In this document: positions 50,544-62,959 of the stretch, piece by piece
Position numbering within the stretch: the stretch's first letter is position 1
How the letters are laid out: each line of letters begins with the position of its first letter
NCBI RefSeq assembly: GCF_000422265.1
Contig: NZ_AULL01000019.1
Location: forward strand, 62,001-126,000
From: Kaistella palustris DSM 21579
GTDB taxonomy: Bacteria; Bacteroidota; Bacteroidia; Flavobacteriales; Weeksellaceae
Length of the DNA: 64,000 nt
Direction of reading: 5' to 3'
The notes under the pieces: generated by a model
What the model was told of the DNA's origin: nothing
Seen by the model: the letters and a program-made list of their open reading frames with translations, nothing else
The model's database searches: none
Made by a program: the position numbers and the translations under genes

Positions 50544-51144
50544 AACCTAAAAGGTGTTTTAAGATAGTTGTCATGTGAATATTTAGTTCTTCGAAATAAG
50601 TCTGCTCATAAGTAGCATCCCGATCCAGTGCATCTTTGTAGATTGGCAAAGTGTTCAGCGCGGTAAACAGCGTGCCGGAAATTGTAGAGTGCAGAAATTC
50701 TATGCGGGGCTTCCGCGTAAAGACTTTATTTCTGAGACCACTTTCCAGCAGTTTACTGTAGATTTCCAGAAATCCTTTTTTAGAATCCGAGATCAAAAAC
50801 AGGATTTTCTTGTTCCTGTTCCGAAGTTGCTCGCGCTGCATGATGAGATAAAACATTTTCAAAGTGCGTACACGCTCAATATATCTGCTGACAATCACAT
50901 TGATTTTTTCCCATTCATTCATGCCTTCATTTGCGATAATTTCTTTGCTGAAAGAAAGACTTTCATTCATACGGTATTCGAAAATCTTTTCAAACAGTTT
51001 TTCCTTAGAACCAAAATAGTAAGAAATCATCGAAACATTTACCTGCGCTTTTTTAGAAATATCGCGAATGGATGTTCCGTCGAAACCCTTTTGTGCAAAG
51101 AGTATTTCAGCATTGAATAAAATATTTTCTTCTTTGGAAATCAT
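50527..51144 (-). CDS. TetR/AcrR-family transcriptional regulator
   Basis: 205 aa. The N-terminal helix-turn-helix has ILFNAEILFAQKGFDGTSIRDISKKAQ, then VNVSMISYYFGSKEKLFEKIF, the TetR signature. The C-terminal ligand-binding domain is all-helical. It heads the efflux operon and is expected to repress it until a substrate binds. Two CAAA-TA/CG-TTTG palindromes 21 bases apart in its own promoter are candidate operators. Gene end overlaps tolC. Confidence 0.93.
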   Translation of the reverse strand: MISKEENILFNAEILFAQKGFDGTSIRDISKKAQVNVSMISYYFGSKEKLFEKIFEYRMNESLSFSKEIIANEGMNEWEKINVIVSRYIERVRTLKMFYLIMQREQLRNRNKKILFLISDSKKGFLEIYSKLLESGLRNKVFTRKPRIEFLHSTISGTLFTALNTLPIYKDALDRDATYEQTYFEELNIHMTTILKHLLGYEENN

Positions 51145-51166
51145 GATTTTTATGATTTTGCGGGTG

Positions 51167-51174
51167 CAAAGTTA
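51167..51174 (-). promoter_or_regulatory. -7 box (TAACTTTG) for the tetR-efflux operon
   Basis: CAAAGTTA on the + strand, 22 bases before the tetR ATG. A TTTG within the distal palindrome at 51198-51201 is a fitting -33 element, with a 23-base spacer. Confidence 0.7.
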
Positions 51175-51176
51175 AA

Positions 51177-51207
51177 CAAATATTTGACTAAATCAATCAA
51201 ACGTTTG
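51177..51207. promoter_or_regulatory. Candidate TetR operators: two phased palindromes
   Basis: CAAATATTTG (51177-51186) and CAAACGTTTG (51198-51207), each a perfect 10-base palindrome, centres 21 bases apart, about two helical turns. They lie between and over the -33 and -7 elements of the tetR promoter, which suits repression. Confidence 0.6.
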
Positions 51208-51258
51208 GTTTATTTGTGATCGATATATAAAAACCTTTCATCGGAATTAATTATATCG

Positions 51259-51272
51259 TAATATTGCAATAT
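51259..51272 (+). promoter_or_regulatory. Candidate ArsR operator overlapping the arsR promoter
   Basis: ATATTGCAATAT (51261-51272) is a perfect 12-base palindrome and overlaps a near-consensus -7 box TAATATTG (51259-51266) ahead of arsR. CGATATA (51221-51227) and TATATCG (51252-51258) form a second wide inverted repeat. Binding here would block arsR-arsM transcription. Confidence 0.5.
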
Positions 51273-51308
51273 GAAAATAAACCAAGTTTCATTAACGAAA
51301 ACATAAAG

Positions 51309-51635
51309 ATGGGAATTACAAAATCGCAGCACTTTACCCAGGAACAGAACGAAATGGCGACGCTGCTGAAAGCGCTTGCCCACCCCGCCCGGCTGGCGAT
51401 CATAGAATATTTACTTTCTGTAGACACCTGTATATGTAATGATATTGTGGCGGAAATTCCCCTTTCGCAGGCCACAATCTCGCAACATCTCAAGGAACTG
51501 AAGAGCGCCCGAATCATTCAGGGAAATGTCGAAGGCAAAGCAATCTGTTACTGCATTAATCCGGAAACCTTTAAAAAAATGGAATATTTTATCGACCAGA
51601 TCTTTTACAAAATTGAAAAACAAAACTGCTGTTAA
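51309..51635 (+). CDS. arsR: ArsR-family arsenic-responsive repressor
   Basis: 108 aa from ATG 51309; a TTG at 51264 would start inside the promoter. Winged-helix ArsR/SmtB fold with KALAHPARLAIIEYLLS, the metal-sensing CxC at C41-x-C43 (VDTCICNDI), and the recognition helix SQATISQHLKELKSARII. The CxC in the alpha-3 position is the classic As(III)/Sb(III) site. A C-terminal CC is also present. It is divergent from tetR and precedes arsM by 51 bases, and is expected to repress both. Confidence 0.9.
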   Translation: MGITKSQHFTQEQNEMATLLKALAHPARLAIIEYLLSVDTCICNDIVAEIPLSQATISQHLKELKSARIIQGNVEGKAICYCINPETFKKMEYFIDQIFYKIEKQNCC

Positions 51636-51686
51636 AAAGCGCAGGAATTAAACCAATCCAATCTCAACACTAAAAGTTAAAATACA

Positions 51687-52526
51687 ATGGGAACAAACGA
51701 AGAAATTAAAGAAATGGTAAAGCAAAAATATGCCGGGATCGCACTGCAGGAAAAGGATACCAACGCCTCATCCTGCTGCGGTGCAGGCGGTTGCAGTACG
51801 GAAGTTTATAACATTATGTCCGAAGAATATGATGCGCTGGAGGGTTACGCTAAAGATGCTGATCTGGGTTTGGGCTGCGGGCTACCCACCAATTTTGCCA
51901 GAATAAAGAAAGGCGATACAGTAGTGGACCTCGGCAGCGGTGCCGGAAACGACTGCTTTATAGCGCGCGCCGAGACTGGTGCTGGCGGCCGCGTGATCGG
52001 AATTGACTTCACAGAGGCGATGATCGAAAAAGCGAAAAGAAACGCCTCTGAATTGGGCTATCAAAATGTGGAATTCCGGCAGGGAGATATCGAGCAGATT
52101 CCGATGACCGCGAACACCGCAGATGTGGTGGTGAGCAACTGCGTGATGAATCTGGTGCCCGATAAGCCAAAAGCATTTGCCGAAGTCGCCAGGATTCTGA
52201 AGCCGGGCGGACACTTTTCTATTTCAGATATCGTGCTTATCGGCGAACTGCCGGAAAAGATAAAATCTGCAGCAGAAATGTACGCGGGCTGCGTGGCAAG
52301 TGCCATTCAGAAAGTTGATTATCTCAATATCATCAAAGAAGCCGGCTTTAAAAATATTGCACTTCAAAAAGAAAAAGTAATTACCGTTCCGGATGATATT
52401 CTGAAAAATTATCTGAATGAAGCTGAGATCGAACAGTATAAAAATTCTGAAACCCAGATATACAGCATTACGGTTTACGCAGAAAAAGGCGCGGCGTGCT
52501 GTGCTCCAAATACAGGTTGTTGCTAG
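51687..52526 (+). CDS. arsM: Arsenite S-adenosylmethionine methyltransferase
   Basis: 279 aa. SAM motif VVDLGSGAGNDC (79-90). The three conserved As(III)-binding cysteines of ArsM have counterparts: C64 in GLGCGLP, C152 in SNCVMNLV and C202 in YAGCVASA. Extra cysteine clusters are at the N-terminus (SSCCGAGGC, about 29-36) and at the very end (ACCAPNTGCC). It methylates arsenite to methylated, partly volatile species. The neighbouring ArsR provides control; no arsenate reductase or arsenite pump lies in the window. Confidence 0.92.
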   Translation: MGTNEEIKEMVKQKYAGIALQEKDTNASSCCGAGGCSTEVYNIMSEEYDALEGYAKDADLGLGCGLPTNFARIKKGDTVVDLGSGAGNDCFIARAETGAGGRVIGIDFTEAMIEKAKRNASELGYQNVEFRQGDIEQIPMTANTADVVVSNCVMNLVPDKPKAFAEVARILKPGGHFSISDIVLIGELPEKIKSAAEMYAGCVASAIQKVDYLNIIKEAGFKNIALQKEKVITVPDDILKNYLNEAEIEQYKNSETQIYSITVYAEKGAACCAPNTGCC

Positions 52527-52554
52527 AATTTCAAACCATGATATCCTTTAATTA

Positions 52555-52579
52555 AAAAACCACCTTCGCGGTGGTTTTT
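52555..52579. terminator. Terminator between convergent arsM and dnaE
   Basis: AAACCACC/GGTGGTTT, 8-bp stem with a TTCGC loop, A-run before and T-run after; serves both convergent genes. Confidence 0.88.
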
Positions 52580-52586
52580 GATGTTT

Positions 52587-55500
52587 TCAGTTCAGAAAAA
52601 CTTCATATTTCTGCATGTCATGAATAATTTCTAAAAGATCACCATTAATGTCCACACTTGCTTTCACCGACATTAATTCAATAGTGGACTGATCTTCGGG
52701 ATTCCTGATGCAGAAGTTAAGTTTCTGTGTGCCGCTGTACTCCGTGAAATTCTCCTGAAAAAAAGCAATATCTTCTTTTCGCAGGTCGTGAACATTGACC
52801 ACTACTGTCATTTTTTTGGCAAATTTTTCAAAAGCATCTTTAAGGTCAATTACGTCTGTCAGATTCACAAAAACGCGGCCATCGTTGGCCTGAGAAAATT
52901 TAATTTTGAAGATCACAAAGCGCTGAACATCGATCTTATCCCGCAGCCTCATATAATCGCGGTCGCCGAGGCGGAAACTGTAACTGCCGGTATAATCTTC
53001 CAGCGTGATAAAAGCCACTTTTTCGCCGCTGTTCTTACCGTCTTTCACTGTGTATTCGGTAACCAAACCTGCAACCGTGTATTCCGGAGTGTTGTTTTTA
53101 AGAGCCTGTTTTTCTTTCCATGTCAGTTTTTCTGCTGTAAATAAATCGGGCTGCGCCGCCGCGAAGACCGTGTTTTTATAGGATTCGATCTCGTCGAGAT
53201 TCAGGAAGTTGTAGGTACCTTTGGGCTCGGCTCTTTTACCGGATTCCTCAAGCAGGCCTTCTTCTTCCCCATCGAGAATTTCTGAGGGAATATCTACGAG
53301 ATCCTCATCTGACTCAGAAATGTCAGCAACATCTACCGGTAAAATTATTTTTTCGAGTTCGGCAACTTCTTCTTTCTTACCCTCCAGAATTTCTTTTTTG
53401 CTCAAAGCACCTTGGATAAAGCGGAACTGGTATTTATATTCATCGAGCGGGTGCGCTGAAAGATAGAAACCGATGATCTCCTTTTCCTTATTAAGCTTGA
53501 ACATATTTTGCCATTCAGGCGCGGGGTTCAGTTTCGGTTTTTCGATCTTTACCTCATCGGCAAAGTCGGCAAAGAGGGAATTCTCAATTTCATTGATGCT
53601 GTCCTGAAAACTCTGACCGTAGCGTAAAAGCCTTTCGATATTGGTTTTTCCGGTATTGTCGATATCAAAATACTGGGCACGGTGATAATGATCGACCTCA
53701 TCGAAAGCGCCGGCAATGACTAAACTTTCTGCCACTCTTTTATTGATCTGTGAGGAAGGAATCTTTTCAAAAAAATCATAGATATTTTTATAACGCGCCT
53801 CCTGGCGCGCCGCTACAATCGCCTCACTCGGGCCTTCGCCAATTCCTTTTATAGCGCCCAGACCAAAACGGATCTGGCCTTTTTCGTTCACCGCAAAAGC
53901 ATACTGCGACTCGTTCACGTCGGGCCCCAAAACATCAACACCCATACTTTTACAGTCCTCCATAAACAGGGTGATCTGTTTGGTATTGTTGATGTTGTTG
54001 GTCATCACACTCGCCATATATTCTGCCGGGTAATTGGCTTTCAGATAAGCGGTTTGGTAGGCGATCATCGCATAACAGGTGGAGTGTGATTTGTTGAAGG
54101 CGTATTCAGCAAATGCTTCCCAGTCTTTCCAGATCTTGTTGAGTTTGGTCTCGTCGAGGTTATTGCTTTTTCCACCTTCCAGAAATTTCGGATACATTTT
54201 ATCCAGAATATCGCGCTGTTTTTTTCCCATCGCTTTCCGCAGCGTGTCGGCTTCACCTTTTGTAAAGTTTGCGAGTTTTTGCGAAAGAAGCATTACCTGT
54301 TCCTGGTAGACTGTAATCCCGTAGGTTTCCTCCAGGAATTCTTTGGTTTCCTCCAGGTCATAAGTCGTTTCTTCAACCTTATTTTTCCGGTTGATGAAGT
54401 TTGGAATGTATTTGATCGGTCCCGGCCTGTAAAGGGCATTCATCGCGATGAGGTCGGCAAACTTTGTCGGTTTCAGTTCACGCATATATTTCTGCATACC
54501 AGGACTTTCGTACTGGAAAATGCCTATTGTGCGGCCTTCCTTAAAGAGTTGATAGGTTTTCAGGTCATCGAGCGGCATTTCGTCCGGATCGAGTTCTATG
54601 CCATGTTTTTCTTTGATGAGTTTAATGGCGTGCTTAATGATCGTTAAGGTCCTTAAACCCAAAAAATCCATTTTCAGCAAGCCCGCATTTTCGGCCACGG
54701 AGTTATCGAACTGAGAGACAAGGATGTCCGCATCTTTGGCTGCAATGGTAATTGGAACAAGGTTAGAAATATCTTCGGGTGTGATGATCACGCCGCAGGC
54801 ATGGATTCCTGTATTCCGGATGCAGCCTTCCATTTTCTGTGCCGCGGAAAGCACTTCGTAGCGGGCATCTTCGGGATTAGCAAGAATATTTTTCATTTCC
54901 TGGGCCAGCATTTTATCCTCCGGCGCCAGTTTTTCGAATTTCGAAAATGCTTTTGAAATATTCATTCCCGGTGTAGAAGGGATGAGTTTCGCAATATTGT
55001 TGGTATCATTGATCGAAAGATCGAGCACTCGTCCGGCATCTTTAATTGCAGATTTGCCACCTAAAACCGAATATGTAATGATCTGCGCCACGTTGGTTTT
55101 ACCGTATTTTTCCACGACCCATTTTATGATCTTATCGCGGCCTTCATCATCAAAATCAATATCGATATCGGGCATTGAAACCCGTTCCGGATTCAGGAAC
55201 CGCTCAAAAAGCAGATCATATTTTATGGGATCTACATTTGTGATTCCCGTACAGTAAGCGACCGCAGAACCAGCCGCAGAACCACGTCCGGGACCGACCC
55301 AAACGCCCATTTTACGCGCTTCATTACAGAAATCCTGTACAATCAGGAAGTAGCCGGGATAGCCCGTATTCGCAATTACTTCCAGTTCAAAATCCAGGCG
55401 GTCCCGTATTTCATCGGTTATTTTCTCATAGCGCTTAGCGGCGCCTTCATAAGTCAGATGCCGGAGATACGCATTTTCACCTCTCTTACCACCGTCGCTT

Positions 55501-57242
55501 TTATCTTCTTCGCTCAGAAATTCTTCGGGAATATCAAACTCAGGAAGCAGCACGTCACGTTTCAAAGTGTAAGGTTCAAACTTCGCCAGCAGTTCGGTGT
55601 ACGCTTCAAAAGCATCGGGAAACTGGCGGAAGGTCTGCTTAAGTTCATCCTCTTTTTTCAGGTAAAACTCGTGGGATGGCAGACCGCGTCTTTTACCAAA
55701 ACCTTTCCCCACTGCCGAGGATAACTTTTCGCCATCCTTGATGCAGTACAAGATATCCTGAATATGAGCGTCTTCTTTTTCGGTGTAAAAGGTTTCATTC
55801 TGCGCAATAAACTTGACACCATATTTTTCCGCGAACTGCAGTAAAACATCATTGAGGTGTTCCTCTTCTTCAACTTCGTGATTCTGAAGCTGTACATAAA
55901 AATCGTCACCAAAAGTTTCTTTCCACCATTTAAAGACTTCCTCGCCCTTCTGTTCACCAAACTCCAGAATCGTGTTCGGGATATCACCTGCCGTTCCTGC
56001 TGAAACTGCGATCAGATCTTCCTTATAGTCCGCGATCATCGCTTTTGAAATCCGGGGAACTCCAAAGTAGAAACCATTGACAAAACCCATACTCGATAGT
56101 TTTGCAAGATTTTTATAGCCGTTAAAATTTTTAGCCAGCAGCACAATATGCGTGCGGCGGTCGGGATCGTCCTTTGTAAACTGCTTCTTTTCCGGGCGGT
56201 CAGAAATATAAAACTCACAGCCGATAATTGGGATGAGCGGTTTTTTGCGTGGTTCAGTTTCTTTAAATTCCTGACCTTCAGCTAAAGCTTTTTCTTTCTG
56301 TGCTTCAAATTCCGCATGTTTTGACTTAATGGCGCCGTTGGCTTTTTCAACCTCTGACACAAATTTAAAAGCACCCATCATATTGCCGAGATCGACCAGG
56401 CCTACTGCCGAAAAATTATTCTCAAGAGCTTTGGTAATCAACTCATGAATATGTGTTGACGCCTGCAGGGAGGAGTAAATACTGTGGTTGTGAAAATTAA
56501 AATAATCGCCGATCTCAATGTCGGTCATGTCACCGAAATCAGCAGTCTGTTTCTTTTTGGAATTTTCAACCTGCCGGCGGATGATAATATCAAAAGGCTG
56601 AAAAGGTGTCGGATTAGCTTCCCGGAACTGCTGCAGTTCAGCTTCAGAAATTCTCAGTTTTTCCACGGGAATGAGCCCTCGGCGTTTCATTTCGAAAAAT
56701 ATCTGGGCAGTGGCATTTACGTCAGCCGCGGCGTTGTGCGCTTCATCAAACTGTTCGCTGTATAATTTTTCGTAGAGTTCGGTAAGCTTTGGCGATTTAA
56801 ACCTGCCGTTTTTTCCGCCACCGAGCTGGCAGAAATTGGTGCCGAGTTCCATGGTGTCGGCAGATGGAATTTTTTCTAAAGTATTTTCGACAGTTTTTCT
56901 GAAGAATTCTGCGCCCACAATTTTGTAATCGAAATCGATATTGTGGCCGGCAACAACTTCCGCTTTATTCAAAACCTGCTGAAATTCCGCCAGGATCTCT
57001 GCAAGGTCGCGGCCTTCCTCAGTTGCCATTTTAGTAGAAATACCGTGAATTCTGCTCGCGTTATATGGTATATCATAACCTTCGGGCCGGATGATGTAAT
57101 CCTGATTTTCGAGGAGTTTGCCCGTTCTGTCGTGCAGCTGCCAGGCAATCTGTACCATGCGTGGCCAGTTGTCGGAATCGGAAAGCGGGGCATTATAATT
57201 TTTGGGTAAACCGGTAGTTTCGGTGTCGAAAATAAGATACAT
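52587..57242 (-). CDS. dnaE: DNA polymerase III alpha subunit with N-terminal DnaQ-type exonuclease
   Basis: 1551 aa. Residues 1-190 form a DEDDh exonuclease: D6 and E8 in FDTETTG, D103 in HNIDFD, H169 and D174 in [10 protein letters not shown]. The PHP domain begins near 248 ([12 protein letters not shown]). The polymerase catalytic aspartates lie near 690 in [13 protein letters not shown], followed by fingers, HhH, OB and C-terminal domains. Replicative polymerase with its own proofreading module; classic DnaE lacks it and uses a separate DnaQ. Length is well above the 1160-1200 aa of typical DnaE because of the fusion. Confidence 0.93.
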   Translation of the reverse strand: MYLIFDTETTGLPKNYNAPLSDSDNWPRMVQIAWQLHDRTGKLLENQDYIIRPEGYDIPYNASRIHGISTKMATEEGRDLAEILAEFQQVLNKAEVVAGHNIDFDYKIVGAEFFRKTVENTLEKIPSADTMELGTNFCQLGGGKNGRFKSPKLTELYEKLYSEQFDEAHNAAADVNATAQIFFEMKRRGLIPVEKLRISEAELQQFREANPTPFQPFDIIIRRQVENSKKKQTADFGDMTDIEIGDYFNFHNHSIYSSLQASTHIHELITKALENNFSAVGLVDLGNMMGAFKFVSEVEKANGAIKSKHAEFEAQKEKALAEGQEFKETEPRKKPLIPIIGCEFYISDRPEKKQFTKDDPDRRTHIVLLAKNFNGYKNLAKLSSMGFVNGFYFGVPRISKAMIADYKEDLIAVSAGTAGDIPNTILEFGEQKGEEVFKWWKETFGDDFYVQLQNHEVEEEEHLNDVLLQFAEKYGVKFIAQNETFYTEKEDAHIQDILYCIKDGEKLSSAVGKGFGKRRGLPSHEFYLKKEDELKQTFRQFPDAFEAYTELLAKFEPYTLKRDVLLPEFDIPEEFLSEEDKSDGGKRGENAYLRHLTYEGAAKRYEKITDEIRDRLDFELEVIANTGYPGYFLIVQDFCNEARKMGVWVGPGRGSAAGSAVAYCTGITNVDPIKYDLLFERFLNPERVSMPDIDIDFDDEGRDKIIKWVVEKYGKTNVAQIITYSVLGGKSAIKDAGRVLDLSINDTNNIAKLIPSTPGMNISKAFSKFEKLAPEDKMLAQEMKNILANPEDARYEVLSAAQKMEGCIRNTGIHACGVIITPEDISNLVPITIAAKDADILVSQFDNSVAENAGLLKMDFLGLRTLTIIKHAIKLIKEKHGIELDPDEMPLDDLKTYQLFKEGRTIGIFQYESPGMQKYMRELKPTKFADLIAMNALYRPGPIKYIPNFINRKNKVEETTYDLEETKEFLEETYGITVYQEQVMLLSQKLANFTKGEADTLRKAMGKKQRDILDKMYPKFLEGGKSNNLDETKLNKIWKDWEAFAEYAFNKSHSTCYAMIAYQTAYLKANYPAEYMASVMTNNINNTKQITLFMEDCKSMGVDVLGPDVNESQYAFAVNEKGQIRFGLGAIKGIGEGPSEAIVAARQEARYKNIYDFFEKIPSSQINKRVAESLVIAGAFDEVDHYHRAQYFDIDNTGKTNIERLLRYGQSFQDSINEIENSLFADFADEVKIEKPKLNPAPEWQNMFKLNKEKEIIGFYLSAHPLDEYKYQFRFIQGALSKKEILEGKKEEVAELEKIILPVDVADISESDEDLVDIPSEILDGEEEGLLEESGKRAEPKGTYNFLNLDEIESYKNTVFAAAQPDLFTAEKLTWKEKQALKNNTPEYTVAGLVTEYTVKDGKNSGEKVAFITLEDYTGSYSFRLGDRDYMRLRDKIDVQRFVIFKIKFSQANDGRVFVNLTDVIDLKDAFEKFAKKMTVVVNVHDLRKEDIAFFQENFTEYSGTQKLNFCIRNPEDQSTIELMSVKASVDINGDLLEIIHDMQKYEVFLN

Positions 57243-57567
57243 GAAGGCAGAGAATTTTGGTAAAATTACTTCAAAATTTCTTCAAAAAAAAGTCGGTGAT
57301 TTCTGGTTCGACTCAGTATAATTCTTTAAAAACTGATCTTCTTAAGAAAAGTGCAGCCGGGAAACAGCTGAAAACCCCCATTGGAAAGCCTCAGTAAAAA
57401 ATTGTGATTTGGATTAAATTATTTTTACAAAGTATGGAGGTAGGAATCAAAAGTCTTTGAGGCACATTGCTGCTTTTCAGCATTATTAATGCGCATCTGA
57501 TTGATGTTCCTGCGTTCCGGCATCATGCCATTTCGCACTTCACCTAAAATTTTTATCTTTGTTCGAT
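57243..57567. other. Intergenic gap of 325 bases between divergent dnaE and the E1 gene
   Basis: No gene or RNA is recognisable. It contains a weak TGCTG/CAGCA hairpin near 57470 and the E1 -7 box at 57554-57561. The rest is AT-rich. Confidence 0.5.
57554..57561 (+). promoter_or_regulatory. -7 box (TATCTTTG) for the E1 gene
   Basis: Exact TAnnTTTG match ending 6 bases before ATG 57568. An earlier TTG at 57559 lies inside the box. The mRNA is likely leaderless. Confidence 0.7.
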
Positions 57568-59640
57568 ATGGAAATTGATACACAGCACAAGGTTTCACAG
57601 GAAATTTTGTTGAAAGCTTTCAGGCACATGATGGTTGCTAAAGCTACCGCCGATGTTTATGAGGAAAACCGCAATGTTACGAAATACGTGCATTCCACTT
57701 CCCGCGGCCACGAGGCAATTCAGCTTGCCGCAGCTTATCAGTTAACACCCGAAGACTGGGTTTCGCCCTATTACCGTGACGAGAGTCTTTTGCTCGGTAT
57801 CGGTTTTGAACCTTATGAGATCATGCTCCAGCTCCTGGCGAAGGCTGATGATTCTTTTTCCGGCGGAAGGTCCTACTATTCGCATCCGTCAAGTTCAAGA
57901 GAAGACTTGCCGAAAATCATCCATCAAAGTTCTGCGACCGGCATGCAGGCAATTCCTACGACCGGCGTGGCTCAGGGTATAAAATACATTCAGGAATTTA
58001 ACTTGAGGACTTTTGAACAAAATCCCGTAGTCATCTGCAGTCTCGGCGATAATTCGGTGACGGAAGGCGAAGTTTCCGAAGCTTTTCAATTTGCAGCGCT
58101 CCATCAGCTGCCTATTATTTTCCTGGTTCAGGATAATGAATGGGGAATTTCTGTAACCAAAGAAGAAGCGCGCACAGCAGACGCTTACGATTTTGTGGCC
58201 GGCTTCACGGGCATGAACCGTATGCGGGTTGACGGCACTGATTTCGGAGCAAGTTTTACAGCAATGAAAAAAGCGGTCGACTTTGTGCGCGCAGAAAGAA
58301 AACCAATGGTCGTGTGCGCGAGTACGGTATTGATCGGTCACCATACTTCCGGCGTGCGCCGTGAATTTTACCGCGACGATGCGGATCTGGAGAAGCACAG
58401 GGCGAAAGATCCGGGAAATATCCTGCGAAGCCGGTTACTAGAAACCGGAACCGATGAGGATCTTTTGAAACAGATCGAGAAAAAATGCCGCCTGGAAGTG
58501 GAACACGCCTTTCAAAAGGCAGTCGCTGCAGAGGATCCAAAACCACGCTCCGTGGGAGATCACGTTTTTGCGCCTACGCCTGTTACGCAGGAAGTCGGTG
58601 AACGCACACCACCAAATCAGGAAAAGATCGTGATGGTAGATGCCGCAATTCATGCGATACAGGAACTCATGTGGAAACACCCCGAAGCTTTGCTGTACGG
58701 TCAGGATGTTGGTGAAAGGATTGGCGGTGTCTTCCGCGAAACAGTGACTTTAGGAAAAAAATTCGGCAATAAAAGGGTTTTTAATACGCCGATCCAGGAA
58801 GCGTATATTATCGGATCTACAGTAGGAATGAGCGCTGTAGGACTTAAACCTATTGTGGAGGTTCAGTTCGCCGACTATATTTATCCCGGCATCAACCAGC
58901 TTGTGACAGAGATTTCAAAATCATGTTATCTAAGTAACGGGAAATATCCGGTTAGCACGCTGATCCGTGTTCCCACGGGTGCTTATGGCGGTGGCGGACC
59001 TTACCACAGTGGCAGTGTAGAAAGCATGCTGGCAAATATCAAAGGAATCAAAATCGCTTACCCAAGTAATGCCGCGGATTTTAAGGGCTTGCTGAAAGCT
59101 GCTTTTTACGATCCAAATCCGGTTATTATGCTTGAACATAAAGGCTTATACTGGAGTAAAGTGCCCGGTACCGAAGAGGCAAAAACTGTTGAACCCGACG
59201 AAAATTATATTTTACCGTTCGGCAAAGGAAACGTGGTCCTGGAAGCAGATCAAACCGAAACTGACAAAGGCCGAACCATGTTGATTGTGACTTATGGAAT
59301 GGGCGTATACTGGGCGAAAGAAGCGGCGAAAAATTTCCCCGGCCGCGTAGAGATCATCGATCTAAGAACTTTGGTTCCTTTGGATGAAAAACTGGTTTTC
59401 GAGCGGACAGAAGTTCATGGGAAATGTCTGGTTTTAACCGAAGAGCAGATCAATAATTCTTTTGCAGAAGCATTTGCACACCGTATCTCAAAAAACTGTT
59501 TCAAATATTTGGATGCGCCTGTAGAGGCCATGGGTTCCCTGAACTTACCTGCAGTTCCTATCAATTTGATTCTGGAAAAAGAAATGCTGCCGAATGCCGA
59601 AAAAGTCGCGGCCCGGATCACGGAAATGCTGGCGAATTAA
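57568..59640 (+). CDS. Fused E1 alpha/beta 2-oxoacid dehydrogenase (branched-chain type)
   Basis: 690 aa from ATG 57568. Residues 1-330 are the E1-alpha part (STSRGHEAIQLAAAYQL, YYRDESLLLGIGFEPYE, and the TPP motif GDNSVTEGEVSEAFQFA). Residues about 350-690 are E1-beta (LYGQDVGERIGGVFR, NTPIQEAYIIG, VEVQFADYIYPGINQL, GAYGGGGPYHSGSVE). In many bacteria these are separate genes; a fused form occurs in Bacteroidota. It decarboxylates branched 2-oxoacids to supply acyl groups such as FabH primers. E2 and E3 are not in the window, so the exact substrate is inferred. Confidence 0.9.
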   Translation: MEIDTQHKVSQEILLKAFRHMMVAKATADVYEENRNVTKYVHSTSRGHEAIQLAAAYQLTPEDWVSPYYRDESLLLGIGFEPYEIMLQLLAKADDSFSGGRSYYSHPSSSREDLPKIIHQSSATGMQAIPTTGVAQGIKYIQEFNLRTFEQNPVVICSLGDNSVTEGEVSEAFQFAALHQLPIIFLVQDNEWGISVTKEEARTADAYDFVAGFTGMNRMRVDGTDFGASFTAMKKAVDFVRAERKPMVVCASTVLIGHHTSGVRREFYRDDADLEKHRAKDPGNILRSRLLETGTDEDLLKQIEKKCRLEVEHAFQKAVAAEDPKPRSVGDHVFAPTPVTQEVGERTPPNQEKIVMVDAAIHAIQELMWKHPEALLYGQDVGERIGGVFRETVTLGKKFGNKRVFNTPIQEAYIIGSTVGMSAVGLKPIVEVQFADYIYPGINQLVTEISKSCYLSNGKYPVSTLIRVPTGAYGGGGPYHSGSVESMLANIKGIKIAYPSNAADFKGLLKAAFYDPNPVIMLEHKGLYWSKVPGTEEAKTVEPDENYILPFGKGNVVLEADQTETDKGRTMLIVTYGMGVYWAKEAAKNFPGRVEIIDLRTLVPLDEKLVFERTEVHGKCLVLTEEQINNSFAEAFAHRISKNCFKYLDAPVEAMGSLNLPAVPINLILEKEMLPNAEKVAARITEMLAN

Positions 59641-59698
59641 TTATTTTTACGGTTCAGCCCGCTGAAGAACAGTCGCCGAAACCATTAATAAAAAAAAA

Positions 59699-60757
59699 CT
59701 ATCCCCACCAGAAAGCGGTGGCAATAATGATATACAGCCCGATCAGTGCGACACCCTCCAACCAGATGCTTTCGCCATCAAAAACAATAAAAGCACTTAC
59801 CAAAACCGAAAGTGCTAAAGCTGCAAGCAAAAGTGGGCTGAGCACAAAAGACAGAATGGCACCACCGAGGAAAAAAGAAAGTATAATTAACAGTGGATAC
59901 AGTACCAAAGCGATCTGCAAAGAGGAGTTCATGATCACACTCACCGCGTAATCGGCTTTGTTTTTTAAAGCGAGTTGAATTCCCACAATATTTTCAATTG
60001 CATTGCCCGCAATAGCAACTACAATTAAACCGGCAAATACATCATTTATTCCTAACGCTTTCATGGCCGGCTGGAGCGCATCCACAAACCAATCGGAAAC
60101 GAAGACGGCGCCAATGCCGGAGGCCGCCAGAATAACGAGTGTCAGCGGCAACGACCAGCCGGTTAAAGATTCCGAAGGATCATCGCCATGAATAATTGTT
60201 TTATCGCCTTTAATCGAAAATGTTAAATATGCGCCAAACACACAGATCAGAACCGCAGCTACAATAATGTCGAGCTTATCAAGATGACCTTCTGCAGGCG
60301 TATGAAGATAAAATGCCAGGGTTGGAACCGCCATTGCAGCGAAAGCAAGTATCATCAGTATGGCATTCATTTTGGGTGCTTCGGAGTGAAAATACTGCCG
60401 CCCGTTCTTTAACCCGCCAAACAAAATCGCCATACCAAAAACCAGTACAGAATTTCCCAATATAGAACCCACGAGTGCTGCTTTCACCACCATGTCCAAA
60501 CCCGCACGAAGCGCAAAAATGCACACAAAGAGTTCCGGCAAATTTCCCAGAGCGGACTGCAGAACACCAGTGGCAGCCGGCCCCATGCGTGTGCCAAGCT
60601 GTTCGGTGGCTTTACCCACGATCATAGCGACCAAAATCAGCGAGGCAGCGGCGAGTACAAACAGTAAAACGGCGTTAAAACCGGCATTTGTTGCAAATCC
60701 TGTGGCGGCGGCAACTGCGGTAGCCAGACCCAGTAAAATCTTATCTTTTTTCTGCAT
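59699..60757 (-). CDS. Calcium/proton antiporter, CaCA superfamily (CAX/ChaA-like)
   Basis: 352 aa, about 11 transmembrane helices. Two alpha repeats are recognisable: GNLPELFVCIFALRAG with GSILGNSVLVFG, and GNAIENIVGIQLAL with VIMNSSLQIAL; each holds a conserved acidic residue after GN. Exchanges Ca2+ or other cations for protons across the inner membrane. The short acidic-histidine loop (KTIIHGDDPSES) lies between the halves. It is convergent with the E1 gene; no clear terminator separates them. Confidence 0.9.
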   Translation of the reverse strand: MQKKDKILLGLATAVAAATGFATNAGFNAVLLFVLAAASLILVAMIVGKATEQLGTRMGPAATGVLQSALGNLPELFVCIFALRAGLDMVVKAALVGSILGNSVLVFGMAILFGGLKNGRQYFHSEAPKMNAILMILAFAAMAVPTLAFYLHTPAEGHLDKLDIIVAAVLICVFGAYLTFSIKGDKTIIHGDDPSESLTGWSLPLTLVILAASGIGAVFVSDWFVDALQPAMKALGINDVFAGLIVVAIAGNAIENIVGIQLALKNKADYAVSVIMNSSLQIALVLYPLLIILSFFLGGAILSFVLSPLLLAALALSVLVSAFIVFDGESIWLEGVALIGLYIIIATAFWWG

Positions 60758-60896
60758 GAGGTTATTTTTGGTTCATTAAAAATACAAAAAACGGAAAAGC
60801 TCAAAAAATGCAATTTCGTGCGTGTGTATTTTTGGCGGAAATAATCGGGCCAATTTTACTTTTAACTTTGACGGTTGCCGTGGTCAGGTCAAATGA

Positions 60897-62927
<2,031 letters not shown>

Positions 62928-62959
62928 TCGTTGTGTTTTGTGTCAAGTGTTTGTTGTTT

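Noticed and set aside
51271-51306. An 11-codon frame just before arsR as a leader peptide
   Set aside because: It begins at or before the likely transcription start, so it would not be fully transcribed from the predicted promoter.
57559-57567. TTG start nine bases upstream of the E1 ATG
   Set aside because: It lies inside a perfect -7 box. The same reasoning rejects early TTG/GTG starts at 4362, 10669, 23813, 35830, 51264 and 60909.
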